Of a DNA stretch of 28,587 nucleotides, positions 7,579 to 14,194 are shown piece after piece. The stretch lies in assembly GCA_035476575.1 (NCBI GenBank), contig DATILL010000145.1, positions 1 to 28,587 on the forward strand. Reading direction: 5' to 3'. Positions within the stretch are counted from its first letter, which is position 1. Each line of letters begins with the position of its first letter. The notes under the pieces were generated by a model. It did no database searches. It saw only the letters and a program-made list of their open reading frames with translations, and was not told the DNA's origin. The DNA is from DATILL01 sp035476575 (GTDB lineage Bacteria > Actinomycetota > Actinomycetes > Mycobacteriales > JACQDL01). The position numbers were made by a program, and so were the translations under genes.

Positions 7579-8438
7579 CGGGGATGAGCCTTCGGCCGCC
7601 GCCGACCGCGCCGATCGGGATCTTCGACTCCGGCGTCGGTGGGCTGACCGTGGCCCGGTCCGTGATCGACCAGCTCCCGGCCGAGCAGATCCGCTACGTC
7701 GGGGACACCGCCCATGCGCCGTACGGGCCGAAGCCGATCGCCGAGGTCCGCCGGCACTCCCTCGACGTCTGCGACCACCTCGTCGGGTCCGGCGTGAAGC
7801 TGCTGGTCATCGCCTGCAACAGCGCCAGCGCGGCCTGCCTGCGCGATGCCCGCGAGCGCTACGACGTCCCGGTGGTCGAGGTGATCCTGCCGGCCGTACG
7901 GCGGGCCGTCGCGGCGACCCGGACCGGCCGGGTCGGCGTGATCGGGACGGTCGCGACGATCACCAGCCGGGCGTACGAGGACGCGTTCGCCGCCGCGCCG
8001 GACGTGACCGTGGACGCCGTGGCCTGCCCGCGGTTCGTCGACTTCGTGGAACGCGGCCTGACCAGCGGGCGGCAGGTCCTCGGCTTGGCCCAGGGGTATC
8101 TCGACCCGCTGCTGGCCGACGGGGTCGACACGCTGGTGCTTGGCTGCACGCACTACCCCATGCTGACCGGGGTGATCAGCCTGGTCATGGGCGACGGCGT
8201 CACGCTGGTGTCCAGCGCCGAGGAGACCGCCAAGGACGTCTACCAGGTGCTGACCCGGACCGACACGCTGCGGCCGGCCGACGCCGGGCCGCCCCGGCAC
8301 CAGTTCGCCGCCACCGGCGACCCGGAGGCGTTCCGGCGGCTGGGCCGGCGTTTCCTCGGGCCGGTCATTGCCGCGGTCGAGGGCCTGGCAGGCTATGACG
8401 ACATTGGCCTCCTGGCGGAGACCCGTGCGAAGGGGTGA
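7575..8438 (+). CDS. murI: Glutamate racemase
   Basis: Cofactor-independent racemase supplying D-glutamate for peptidoglycan. IGIFDSGVGGLTV at the N-terminus binds substrate. The two catalytic cysteines are C81 (ACNSASA) and C191 (GCTHYP). Length 287 aa with GTG 7575, or 284 aa from ATG 7584. GTG overlaps the cysM stop as GTGA, so translational coupling is likely whichever start is used. In M. tuberculosis a rhomboid-family gene lies between cysM and murI (Rv1337); here it is absent. Its product D-Glu is also a possible nucleophile for the SbnA-like enzymes further downstream (inference). Confidence 0.95.
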   Translation: MTGMSLRPPPTAPIGIFDSGVGGLTVARSVIDQLPAEQIRYVGDTAHAPYGPKPIAEVRRHSLDVCDHLVGSGVKLLVIACNSASAACLRDARERYDVPVVEVILPAVRRAVAATRTGRVGVIGTVATITSRAYEDAFAAAPDVTVDAVACPRFVDFVERGLTSGRQVLGLAQGYLDPLLADGVDTLVLGCTHYPMLTGVISLVMGDGVTLVSSAEETAKDVYQVLTRTDTLRPADAGPPRHQFAATGDPEAFRRLGRRFLGPVIAAVEGLAGYDDIGLLAETRAKG

Positions 8439-8440
8439 GC

Positions 8441-9187
8441 ATGCGACTGACCGTGATCGGCTGTTCGGGTAGCTTTCCCGGGCCGGCGTCGCCCTGCTCG
8501 TCGTACCTGGTTGAGGCGGACGGGTTCCGGGTGCTGCTCGACCTGGGTAACGGCGCGTTGGGGGCGCTGCAGCGGCACGCCGGGCTGCTCGACATTGACG
8601 CGATCGTGCTGTCCCACCTGCACGGCGACCACTGCCTGGACGTGTGCCCCTACGTCGTGGTCCGGCGGTACAGCCCGGCGGGGGTGCCACCGCGGATCCC
8701 GGTGCTCGGGCCGCGTGGCACCCATGGGCGGCTGGCCGCGGCGTACGAGCCGACCAGCACCGAGGGGCTGACCGACGTGTTCGGGTTCGGCGCGCTGCAG
8801 CCGGGGGAGCGTGAGCTGGGGCCGTTCACGCTGCGGACGGACCGGGTGAACCATCCGGTGGAGACCTTCGCGCTGCGGCTGGAGGCGGGCGGCCGGGCGC
8901 TGACGTACTCCGGTGACACCGGCGTGTCGGAGTCGCTGGTGCGGCTGGCCGCCGGGTCCGACGTGCTCCTGTGCGAGGCGTCGTTCGAGGACGGGACACG
9001 GACCCCGCCGGACCTGCACCTGACCGGCCGGGAGGCCGGTGAGCACGCGGCCAAGGCGGAGGTCGGCCGGCTGCTGGTCACCCACATCCCGCCCTGGGCG
9101 AACGCCGAGAAGATCGTCACGGCCGCCGCCGAGGGCTACGCCGGGCCGACCGAGCAGGTCCACCCCGACACGTCGTACGACATCTGA
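8441..9187 (+). CDS. Metallo-beta-lactamase-fold hydrolase, Rv1339 / CpdA-like phosphodiesterase
   Basis: Binuclear zinc hydrolase. HLHGDH (59-64), H138, D159 in YSGDTG and H215 in VTHIPPW form the metal site. The closest family I recognise is mycobacterial Rv1339, described as a cAMP phosphodiesterase and related to RNase Z-like enzymes; the sequence resembles it throughout (MRLTVIGCSGS start, HCLD after the metal motif, PPDLHLTG). ATG 8441 has AAGGGGTGAG just upstream; a GTG at 8435 overlapping the murI stop (GTGA) is an alternative. Length 248 aa. Position between murI and rph is the same as in M. tuberculosis. Exact substrate here is not proven. Confidence 0.88.
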   Translation: MRLTVIGCSGSFPGPASPCSSYLVEADGFRVLLDLGNGALGALQRHAGLLDIDAIVLSHLHGDHCLDVCPYVVVRRYSPAGVPPRIPVLGPRGTHGRLAAAYEPTSTEGLTDVFGFGALQPGERELGPFTLRTDRVNHPVETFALRLEAGGRALTYSGDTGVSESLVRLAAGSDVLLCEASFEDGTRTPPDLHLTGREAGEHAAKAEVGRLLVTHIPPWANAEKIVTAAAEGYAGPTEQVHPDTSYDI

Positions 9188-9299
9188 CCCGGCACCTGCC
9201 GCCCCGGCGACTTGCCGCCACAAGGTCGCCAGGAACGGCCGTCGTCGTGGTGACCTTCCGGCGACGGGTCGCGGGGACGGCGTCACTAGGCTGGCGGGC

Positions 9300-10040
9300 A
9301 TGACGCGACCCGACGACCGTGCCCCCGACCAGCTACGGCCGGTCAGCATCATCCGTGGCTGGCAGCGCTGGGCCGAGGGCTCGGCCCTGATCGACTTCGG
9401 CAACACCCGGGTGCTCTGCGCGGCCAGCGTGACCGAGGGGGTGCCGCGCTGGCGCAAGGGCAGCGGCCTGGGCTGGGTCACCGCGGAGTACTCGATGCTG
9501 CCGCGCGCCACCCACACCCGCAACGACCGGGAGTCGGTCCGCGGCCGGCTGGGCGGCCGTACGCACGAGATCAGCCGGCTGATCGGCCGCTCGCTGCGGG
9601 CCTGCGTCGACCTGTCCGCACTGGGGGAGAACACCATAGCGATCGACTGCGACGTGCTGCAGGCCGATGGCGGCACCCGGACGGCGGCAGTCACCGGCGC
9701 CTACGTCGCCCTGGCCGACGCGGTGGAGTGGCTGCGCCGCAGGGGCGCGCTGTCCGCCACCGGGCAGTCCGGCGCCAGCCTGCCGCTGCCCACCTCGGTC
9801 GCCGCGGTCAGCGTGGGCGTTGTCGCCGGCCAGCCGCGGCTGGACCTCTGCTACGAGGAGGACGCACAGGCCGAGACCGACATGAACGTCGTCTGCACCG
9901 CGGCGGGGACGTTCGTCGAGGTGCAGGGGACGGCGGAGGGCGCGGCGTTCGACCGGGCCACCCTGGACCGGCTGCTCGACCTCGCGGTGAGTGGCTGTGC
10001 CGAGCTGACCAAGCACCAGCAGCAGGCGCTGTCGGCATGA
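9300..10040 (+). CDS. rph: RNase PH
   Basis: Phosphorolytic 3'-exoribonuclease that trims tRNA 3' ends. The N-terminal RPVSIIRGWQRWAEGSALIDFGNTRVLCAASV, the VTAEYSMLPRATHTRNDRES segment and RGRLGGRTHEISRLIGRSLRA are typical of the hexameric enzyme, as is DCDVLQADGGTRTAAVTGAYVAL with its conserved Asp. Length 246 aa, normal. Start ATG at 9300. The upstream gap (9188-9299) holds a bulged hairpin near 9206-9230 and one isolated GTGGTGACC at 9247. The stop overlaps the start of rdgB as ATGA. Confidence 0.95.
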   Translation: MTRPDDRAPDQLRPVSIIRGWQRWAEGSALIDFGNTRVLCAASVTEGVPRWRKGSGLGWVTAEYSMLPRATHTRNDRESVRGRLGGRTHEISRLIGRSLRACVDLSALGENTIAIDCDVLQADGGTRTAAVTGAYVALADAVEWLRRRGALSATGQSGASLPLPTSVAAVSVGVVAGQPRLDLCYEEDAQAETDMNVVCTAAGTFVEVQGTAEGAAFDRATLDRLLDLAVSGCAELTKHQQQALSA

Positions 10041-10711
10041 ACCGGCTGCTGCTTGCCTCGCGCAACGCGAAGAAGCTGGCGGAGCTGCGCCGTATCCTCG
10101 CCGGGGTGGTGCAGGTCGAGCTGGTCGGCCTGGACGACGTGCCACCGTACGACGAGGTGCCCGAGTCCGGCGCGACGTTCGCCGCGAACGCCCTGCTCAA
10201 GGCGCGCGAGGCGGCCCGGCACACCGGACTGCCCGCCGTGGCGGACGACTCGGGCCTCGCCGTCGACGCGCTGAACGGCATGCCTGGGGTGCTGTCCGCC
10301 CGCTGGGCCGGCCGCGACCGGGATGACCTGGCCAACCTGCGGCTCGTCCTGGATCAGGTCGCGGACGTGCCGGATGACCGGCGCGGGGCAGCGTTCGTCT
10401 GCGCGGCGGCGCTGGTGCTCCCGGACGGGACCGAGCATGTGGTCGAGGGTCGGATGGCCGGCTCGCTGTTGCGTGCACCGCGTGGGGACGGTGGCTTCGG
10501 TTACGACCCGATCTTCGTGCCTTCCGGTGAGACCCGTACTGCCGCGGAGCTGCCGCCGGCCGAGAAGGACGCGATCAGCCACCGGGGCCGGGCGCTGCGG
10601 GCGCTCGGCGTCCATCTCGCCACCGTCCTGCCGCGACAGCCCACCGTGGACCTGGACGCCGCCCGCGCGGGATGTTGCCCTACCTGGCCCTCGACACCGA
10701 CTTCGGACTAG
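10037..10711 (+). CDS. rdgB: XTP/dITP pyrophosphatase (RdgB/HAM1 family)
   Basis: House-cleaning enzyme that hydrolyses ITP, dITP and XTP to monophosphates, keeping deaminated purines out of nucleic acids. The N-terminal LLLASRNAKKLAELR (SxNxxK motif), ESGATFAANALLKAREAARHTGLPAVADDSGLAVDAL and DGGFGYDPIFVP are the family landmarks, followed by the KDAISHRGRAL signature. Length 224 aa. Start ATG overlaps the rph stop by 4 bp, so they are coupled; rph followed by rdgB is a widespread arrangement. The last about 20 residues (Cys/Pro/Thr rich) are beyond the conserved core. An isolated repeat core begins exactly at the stop codon. Confidence 0.95.
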   Translation: MNRLLLASRNAKKLAELRRILAGVVQVELVGLDDVPPYDEVPESGATFAANALLKAREAARHTGLPAVADDSGLAVDALNGMPGVLSARWAGRDRDDLANLRLVLDQVADVPDDRRGAAFVCAAALVLPDGTEHVVEGRMAGSLLRAPRGDGGFGYDPIFVPSGETRTAAELPPAEKDAISHRGRALRALGVHLATVLPRQPTVDLDAARAGCCPTWPSTPTSD

Positions 10712-11096
10712 TGGTCACCCTGTTGGGTCCCGATCGACGGGTTTGATCGATTTCCTGGCGGCGCTGTACGTCGATCGGGCTGCCGTTCGAGCCAGACCAT
10801 ACGCCGGCCAACAGAGAGCCCGTCGAGTACGCGATCTGAGCAACCGCAGCCGACATGTTCGGCGATATACCCAGGGATATGACGATATACCCAGGATATC
10901 CAGGCCAGGGATATCCAGTGGACTGGCGGGAACCCCGCGACACACTGTTCCGGACCCACCCGCAAAGCCCGCTGCCGCGTCAGCTGGCAATGCCCGCTCG
11001 CCCGCGGGCAACACCATCCCGGCACCGATCCATGCGAGTGAACGACTCTGCGGGGTAAGTGGTCCGCGGACGACGGACGCCTCTGTGGGGGAACAC
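10712..11096. other. 385-bp non-coding gap after rdgB
   Basis: No convincing gene on either strand; open frames here are low-quality and lack family resemblance. It starts with a solitary GTGGTCACC core (10711-10719) followed by CTGTTGGG, matching part of repeat array no. 3, so it may be a decayed array copy. Around 10863-10918 there is a cluster of AT-richer short repeats (separate entry). The remainder is lower in G+C than the flanking genes and could be a degenerated insertion or the terminator region between convergent rdgB and the toxin operon. Confidence 0.6.
10863..10918. repeat. Cluster of GATATACCC / GGATATCC short repeats
   Basis: CGATATACCCAGG occurs at 10863 and again exactly 20 bp later at 10883; GGATATCCAG occurs at 10894 and 10909 (15 bp apart). 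GATATC is itself palindromic and CTGGATATCC is the inverse form of the same motif. Several copies of an ATAT-centred word in such G+C-rich DNA suggest a protein-binding cluster or residual mobile DNA. No gene start is adjacent, so an operator role is uncertain. Confidence 0.6.
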
Positions 11097-11603
11097 CTAG
11101 ATCAGGCCGAGCCGGCGCAGCTCCTCCTTGTCCCAGGGCAGGCCGGGGGTGTCGGTGAACAGTGCGTGGTAGACGCGGACCTCGCCGGGCTCTGTGTTGT
11201 AGAGGGCTAGCTCGACCGGCCGCTCCAGCTCCTCCTGCCGCAGCGGGCGCAGCCCGGCGCGGGTGAGCTGGTACATCAGCCACCGCTCGTACTCGTCCAG
11301 GTCCGGGGTGGTCTGCGTCAGGATCTCGTCCCAGGCCTGGCCGACCCGGGCGAACACCGCGTACGGACCCACCACAGACAGCCCCAGCGACCAGCTCCGG
11401 TCGTCCCGGGACAGCGCCAGCACGAAGGCGTGGTCGTCGTTCGGGTCGGTCGTCTCCTCGACCTCGAACTGGCTCGCGATCGACTCCACCAGCTGCTGGT
11501 ACAGCTGCTGGTCCAGCCGCTCGGCGACCTGTCCGAAGTGGGGCCGGTCCAGCGAGCCGTACGTGCGCGTGATCTCATCCAGAATGTCGTCCACTGACCT
11601 CAC
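11097..11603 (-). CDS. Putative immunity protein of the toxin operon (unrecognised family)
   Basis: An acidic 168-aa soluble protein with no family I can name. It begins with an amphipathic segment (SVDDILDEITRTYGSLDRPHFGQVAERLDQQLYQQLVESI), has a central beta-rich stretch (SWSLGLSVVGPYAVFARVGQAWDEI) and ends with DTPGLPWDKEELRRLGLI. It lies 11 bp downstream of the toxin-like gene as the last gene of the operon, the standard place of an immunity gene; high acidity against a very basic partner also fits. Start GTG 11603, or GTG 11594, which has a better-placed GGTGAGG. Role as immunity protein is inference from position and charge. Confidence 0.65.
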   Translation of the reverse strand: MRSVDDILDEITRTYGSLDRPHFGQVAERLDQQLYQQLVESIASQFEVEETTDPNDDHAFVLALSRDDRSWSLGLSVVGPYAVFARVGQAWDEILTQTTPDLDEYERWLMYQLTRAGLRPLRQEELERPVELALYNTEPGEVRVYHALFTDTPGLPWDKEELRRLGLI

Positions 11604-11614
11604 CTGCTCATCGC

Positions 11615-12082
11615 TCAGGAGGCGGTTTCCGGCCCGCTCGGGTGGCCGTGCACCTCTCCTTTGTTGTCCATGTGCACCCGGACCCGGCTCTGGGTGCCGC
11701 CTTTCGGGCCGACGCCGACAGGATGGCCGAAGTCGTGCTCCCGCTTCCTCGGGTCGCCCTTGACCGGCTTGCCTTTGTACCAGGCCTCGTAGGTGTACTT
11801 GTTTGCTGACCGCTCGTCGTGGAAGTACGAGGTCGGTTTTCCATCGGCCAGCCGTCTTTTGTACTGCGGCGTACCAAAGATGTGGCCTTGTTGCTGCTGG
11901 CTGACCCGGCGGATCGGGTCTGGTTTTGGTGGCGTTGGCGCCTGCGGTGTCTTCGGCCTCGGCTTGGGTTTGCGAAACTTCACATCCGCGCCCAGCTTCT
12001 TAAACAGCCCACGGGCGGCCTTGCGAGCGTACTTCGCCTCCTGTCGGGCGGCCCGAGCACGGCCGCGCTTGCCCCTACCCAT
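11615..12082 (-). CDS. Small polymorphic-toxin-like protein, stand-alone C-terminal toxin domain
   Basis: 155 aa. Residues 1-45 are extremely Lys/Arg rich (MGRGKRGRARAARQEAKYAR...), then a Pro-rich linker (about 41-56), then a compact domain from residue 66: GHIFGTPQYKRRL, GKPTSYF, a DFGHPVGVGPKGGT turn and RVRVHMDNKGEVHGHPSG at the end. Conserved-looking His67, His116, His120, His137, His145 and His147 plus Arg/Thr resemble small metal-independent RNase-type toxin domains of bacterial polymorphic toxins, but I cannot place it in a named Ntox family. It overlaps the upstream WXG100-like gene by 8 bp in another frame, so translation is coupled. It is unusual that the toxin is a separate polypeptide instead of being fused to the secretion module. 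Confidence 0.7.
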   Translation of the reverse strand: MGRGKRGRARAARQEAKYARKAARGLFKKLGADVKFRKPKPRPKTPQAPTPPKPDPIRRVSQQQQGHIFGTPQYKRRLADGKPTSYFHDERSANKYTYEAWYKGKPVKGDPRKREHDFGHPVGVGPKGGTQSRVRVHMDNKGEVHGHPSGPETAS

Positions 12083-12563
12083 CGAGCAGCGTCTGCAGGG
12101 CCAGGTTGATCAGCTCGTTGATCAGCAGGCCGGTGATCTGCTTGAAGATCGGGATCTCCAGCAGCGACGCGCCGAACGTCGGCCCCGCGGTCGCGATAGC
12201 CTGCGCGATCTCGATCGCCAGTATGGTGAGCTGCACGATCACGTTGATCTTCAGGGCCAGCACCACCCCGGCCGCGACCATCAGCCCGATCCCGATGAGG
12301 GTGGCGCCATCCGCGCCGTCGCGCAGGTTGCCGGCCGGTGCCTCGTGGTCGGTCCATGCTCCCTGGAAGGCGGTGACCGCGTCGCCGTAGTTGGCCTGCC
12401 ACACCGACTGTGCAGCCAGGTCGGCGTCCTGCACCGCGGTGGCCAGCGTGCCGGCGTACCGGGTCCACACGTTGCCGAGATCGAACAGCTTCTCCTCGTC
12501 CGCCTCCGGCCAGGTGTAGCCGAGCATGGACAGCAGCCAGACCAGCTCGCCCGGAAGTTGCAT
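12075..12563 (-). CDS. WXG100-like N-terminal module of a type VII-secreted toxin, stand-alone
   Basis: 162 aa starting MQLPGELVWLLSMLGYTWPEADEEKLFDLG, the hallmark of the WXG100-like N-terminal domain found on actinobacterial toxins related to CpnT. A helical hairpin (about 25-85) is followed by a hydrophobic segment, LIGIGLMVAAGVVLALKINVIVQLTILAIEIAQAIATA, that could insert in membranes, and by FGASLLEIPIFKQITGLLINELINLALQTLLDG. In many relatives this continues into a large toxin; here it stops and the toxin domain follows as a separate gene. Start ATG 12563; GTG 12569 (giving MGMQLP) is an alternative, 1 bp after the stop of the preceding gene. Probably exported by an ESX system encoded elsewhere. 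Confidence 0.82.
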   Translation of the reverse strand: MQLPGELVWLLSMLGYTWPEADEEKLFDLGNVWTRYAGTLATAVQDADLAAQSVWQANYGDAVTAFQGAWTDHEAPAGNLRDGADGATLIGIGLMVAAGVVLALKINVIVQLTILAIEIAQAIATAGPTFGASLLEIPIFKQITGLLINELINLALQTLLDG

Positions 12564-12570
12564 GCCCACG

Positions 12571-12897
12571 CTACGGCACTGTGCCGGGGTCGATCGCGTC
12601 AAAGGCCGCCTTGTTGGACTGCTCAGCGGTGTCGTAGGTGTCCGCCATGGTGTCCAGGTCCCGGGCGTAGCTGATCAGCTCACCCAGGTTGGCGGAGTAC
12701 GAGTCGAGCGCCATCTCGTAGATCGCCTCGTAGCAGGAGCTGATCGCCATGCCGATGCCGTCCGAGCCGCACGCTTGCTGGTAGGTGGTGGCCTCCTGCT
12801 CCAGTGCGGCCAGGTCGGCATCCATCCGTTCGACCGCCGCCTCAAGCTTGTCCGCCGCGGTTCGCAGGCGCTCCGGGTCGACGTCCAGGTCGGTCAT
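12571..12897 (-). CDS. EspC/WXG100-like type VII secretion substrate or partner
   Basis: 108 aa, predicted helical hairpin: MTDLDVDPERLRTAADKLEAAVERMDADLAALEQEA forms the first helix, DSYSANLGELISYARDLDTMADTYDTAEQSNKAAF the second. The turn lacks a WXG motif; the N-terminal DVDPERLRTAA resembles EspC-type (DUF2580) proteins of ESX-linked operons. It follows the YbaB gene after 5 bp and precedes the WXG100-like module by 7 bp, forming one transcription unit. Likely a secretion partner or chaperone for the toxin module (inference). Start ATG. Confidence 0.78.
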   Translation of the reverse strand: MTDLDVDPERLRTAADKLEAAVERMDADLAALEQEATTYQQACGSDGIGMAISSCYEAIYEMALDSYSANLGELISYARDLDTMADTYDTAEQSNKAAFDAIDPGTVP

Positions 12898-12902
12898 GGC
12901 GG

Positions 12903-13328
12903 TCAGCTCTGCCGGCCGAGCTGGGCCATCGCCTCGGAGATGCCCTGGGTGAACGCGGCCATCCGGCGTACGCCGTCTTCCTGCACCTGGCGTAGCTGCT
13001 CGGCCAACACCGCGGAGTCCGCCACGGCCTCGGGCCCGGCCTGCGCGGCCGCCGCCGTAGCCACCTGGTCCAGCGCGGCGTTCACCGCGGTCACCAGGTG
13101 CGCCGCGAGCTCCTCTGAGCTCATCCGCATCACCCGCGGGTCCAGCTCCACCCGCTCCAGCCGACCGCGGGTCGCCGTCGCGCGCACCCTGCCGTCCGCG
13201 CTTTCCCCGGCACCAGTGACCGGCTCGAGGTCAGCCTCGGACGGCTGCCCGGACCTTGCTGAGTCCAGCAACCGGCGGGTCTCGCCGAGCAGCCAGTCGA
13301 GGTCGGCCCGGCCTGACTCGCCTAACAC
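12903..13328 (-). CDS. YbaB/EbfC family nucleoid-associated protein
   Basis: 141 aa. The segment GRVRATATRGRLERVELDPRVMRMSSEELAAHLVTAVNAALDQV (about 46-90) is the YbaB/EbfC core, which forms a dimeric DNA-binding tweezer; N- and C-terminal parts are helical. Divergent YbaB proteins commonly head WXG100/ESX toxin operons in Micromonosporaceae-type genomes, and this one is the first gene of the five-gene leftward operon. Start GTG 13328 with an excellent GGAGGAG immediately upstream. A role in regulating the operon or in assembling the secreted complex is possible but not shown. Confidence 0.8.
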   Translation of the reverse strand: MLGESGRADLDWLLGETRRLLDSARSGQPSEADLEPVTGAGESADGRVRATATRGRLERVELDPRVMRMSSEELAAHLVTAVNAALDQVATAAAAQAGPEAVADSAVLAEQLRQVQEDGVRRMAAFTQGISEAMAQLGRQS

Positions 13329-13610
13329 CGGATCTCCTCCTCACTGGAAATGCACCGAGTTGCGCCTACCCAGCACGGTAACGCGGGCGGCCGTGGCGTC
13401 CAACCGGTATCGTCCACGCACTCGGTGTGAACGGCGCATCGGACATGCGACAGGGGACGCGCCAGCTACCCACCCGACGTGCACGGTCCCTGGACGGAGC
13501 GGGCACGTCGTGCCAGGGTCAGCCGCAGTGGGGCCGCGCCCTCGGGGGTACCCATACGACGTACCGGGGGTGTCATAGCCGTTCACGCCGTTCGACGCGC
13601 AGCGTCTAGG

Positions 13611-13874
13611 GTGACCACGGTGTTCGTGACCCACGACCAGGCCGAGGCGCTGGCGCTGGCCGACCGGATCGCGGTGATGGGCGCAGGCCGGATCCGGCAG
13701 CTCGGCACGCCGCGTGAGGTGTTCGGCCGGCCGGCCAACACCTTCGTGGCGGGACGGTCGTCGGGCCGCGGGTCGAGGTGCACGGGCAGCAGGTGGCGCT
13801 GCCGGACGCCTGGCGTGCCGCGGTAGCCGGCGAGCAGCAGGTCACCGTGGGGGGTACGGCCGGAACACCTGAGA
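13611..13874 (+). pseudogene. Remnant of a sugar-type ABC transporter ATPase (MalK/UgpC/MsmK family)
   Basis: Starting at GTG 13611 the frame reads VTTVFVTHDQAEALALADRIAVM, the H-loop of CUT1-type ATPases, then GRIRQLGTPREVFGRPANTFVAG, which normally precedes the C-terminal regulatory domain. The frame is then lost: after FVAG (13754) roughly twenty codons are missing and the downstream domain (GPRVEVHGQQVALPDAWRAAV) continues in another frame. A further shift at a run of six G (13849-13854) separates VTVG from VRPEHLR. Walker A, Walker B and the LSGGQ signature are absent. It is a 5'-truncated, twice frameshifted relic next to the 3' side of tRNA-Leu. Confidence 0.82.
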
Positions 13875-13925
13875 CCCTCTCGCCCGTCCGCGGTCGAGGG
13901 GTGGTTCGCGTGAAGATCAACTCTG

Positions 13926-14007
13926 TGCGGAAGGGGGGACTCGAACCCCCATACCCGAAGGCGCCGGGACCTAAACCCGGTGCGTCTGCCAGTTCCGCCA
14001 CTCCCGC
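13926..14007 (-). tRNA. tRNA-Leu, anticodon UAG
   Basis: Read on the minus strand: acceptor GCGGGAG pairs with CTTCCGC (one G-U), discriminator A at 13926; D-arm region GCGGAACTGGCAGACGC; anticodon stem CCGGG/CCCGG around loop TTTAGGT, giving anticodon TAG that reads CUA (and other CUN by wobble). A long variable arm (GCGCCTTCGGGTAT) marks it as class II, and the T-arm is GGGGG-TTCGAGT-CCCCC. The 82-nt length and missing encoded CCA fit actinobacterial tRNA-Leu. A TAAGCT at 14022-14017 could be the -10 box. Repeat array no. 3 lies immediately upstream and an ABC-ATPase relic just beyond its 3' end, so the locus may be an integration-prone site. Confidence 0.96.
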
Positions 14008-14059
14008 GCGCGGCCAAGCTTACCGAGATGCGGCGTTGAGGAAGGCGTGATGCCACCAA

Positions 14060-14101
14060 GTGGTGACCTGTTGGGGTCTTGAGACCCCAACTGGTCACCA
14101 C
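14060..14101. repeat. 19-bp-arm inverted repeat at the head-to-head junction of array no. 3
   Basis: Left arm 14060-14078 is GTGGTGACCTGTTGGGGTC; right arm 14083-14101 is GACCCCAACTGGTCACCAC. They pair over 19 bp with a single mismatch and a 4-nt loop (TTGA). It could form a very stable RNA hairpin or a cruciform. It lies downstream of the bcp stop on the minus strand and upstream of tRNA-Leu, so a terminator function for bcp is possible, though no U-tract follows. Confidence 0.9.
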
Positions 14102-14182
14102 AACGTGGATAGGTCACCACACGGGCCGCCCGGGCAACGATAGGTCACCACACGGCGCAGAGGTGACCACACGGGAGCGGGG
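14060..14182. repeat. GGTSACC 19/31 array no. 3
   Basis: Five cores start at 14062, 14093, 14112, 14143 and 14162, intervals 31, 19, 31, 19, again an exact 50-bp period. The first core is in the GTGGTGACC orientation, the rest read GGTSACCAC, so the orientation flips between 14062 and 14093. Twelve-bp spacers here are ACAACGTGGATA and ACACGGCGCAGA; a GGCAACGA element before the fourth core is shared with array no. 1. It sits between bcp (3' end) and tRNA-Leu (5' end). Confidence 0.9.
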
Positions 14183-14194
14183 TGGGGCGGGCGG

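Noticed and set aside
9206..9230. Strong terminator before rph
   Set aside because: GGCGACTTG and CAAGGTCGCC pair only with a bulge and no U-tract; too weak to list as a terminator.
10680..11283. Genes in the gap between rdgB and the toxin operon
   Set aside because: Several open frames exist on both strands but they overlap each other, have no recognisable domain or ribosome-binding site, and cross the repeat cluster.
11615..12563. Programmed or accidental frameshift fusing the WXG100-like module to the toxin
   Set aside because: The toxin frame has a TGA at about 12110-12112 close upstream of its ATG, both genes have normal start/stop positions, and an 8-bp overlap is usual for coupled genes. 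A split arrangement is the simpler reading.
13341..13610. Upstream part of the ABC-ATPase pseudogene
   Set aside because: No Walker A, Walker B or signature motif could be read in any frame, so the relic is taken to begin near 13611.
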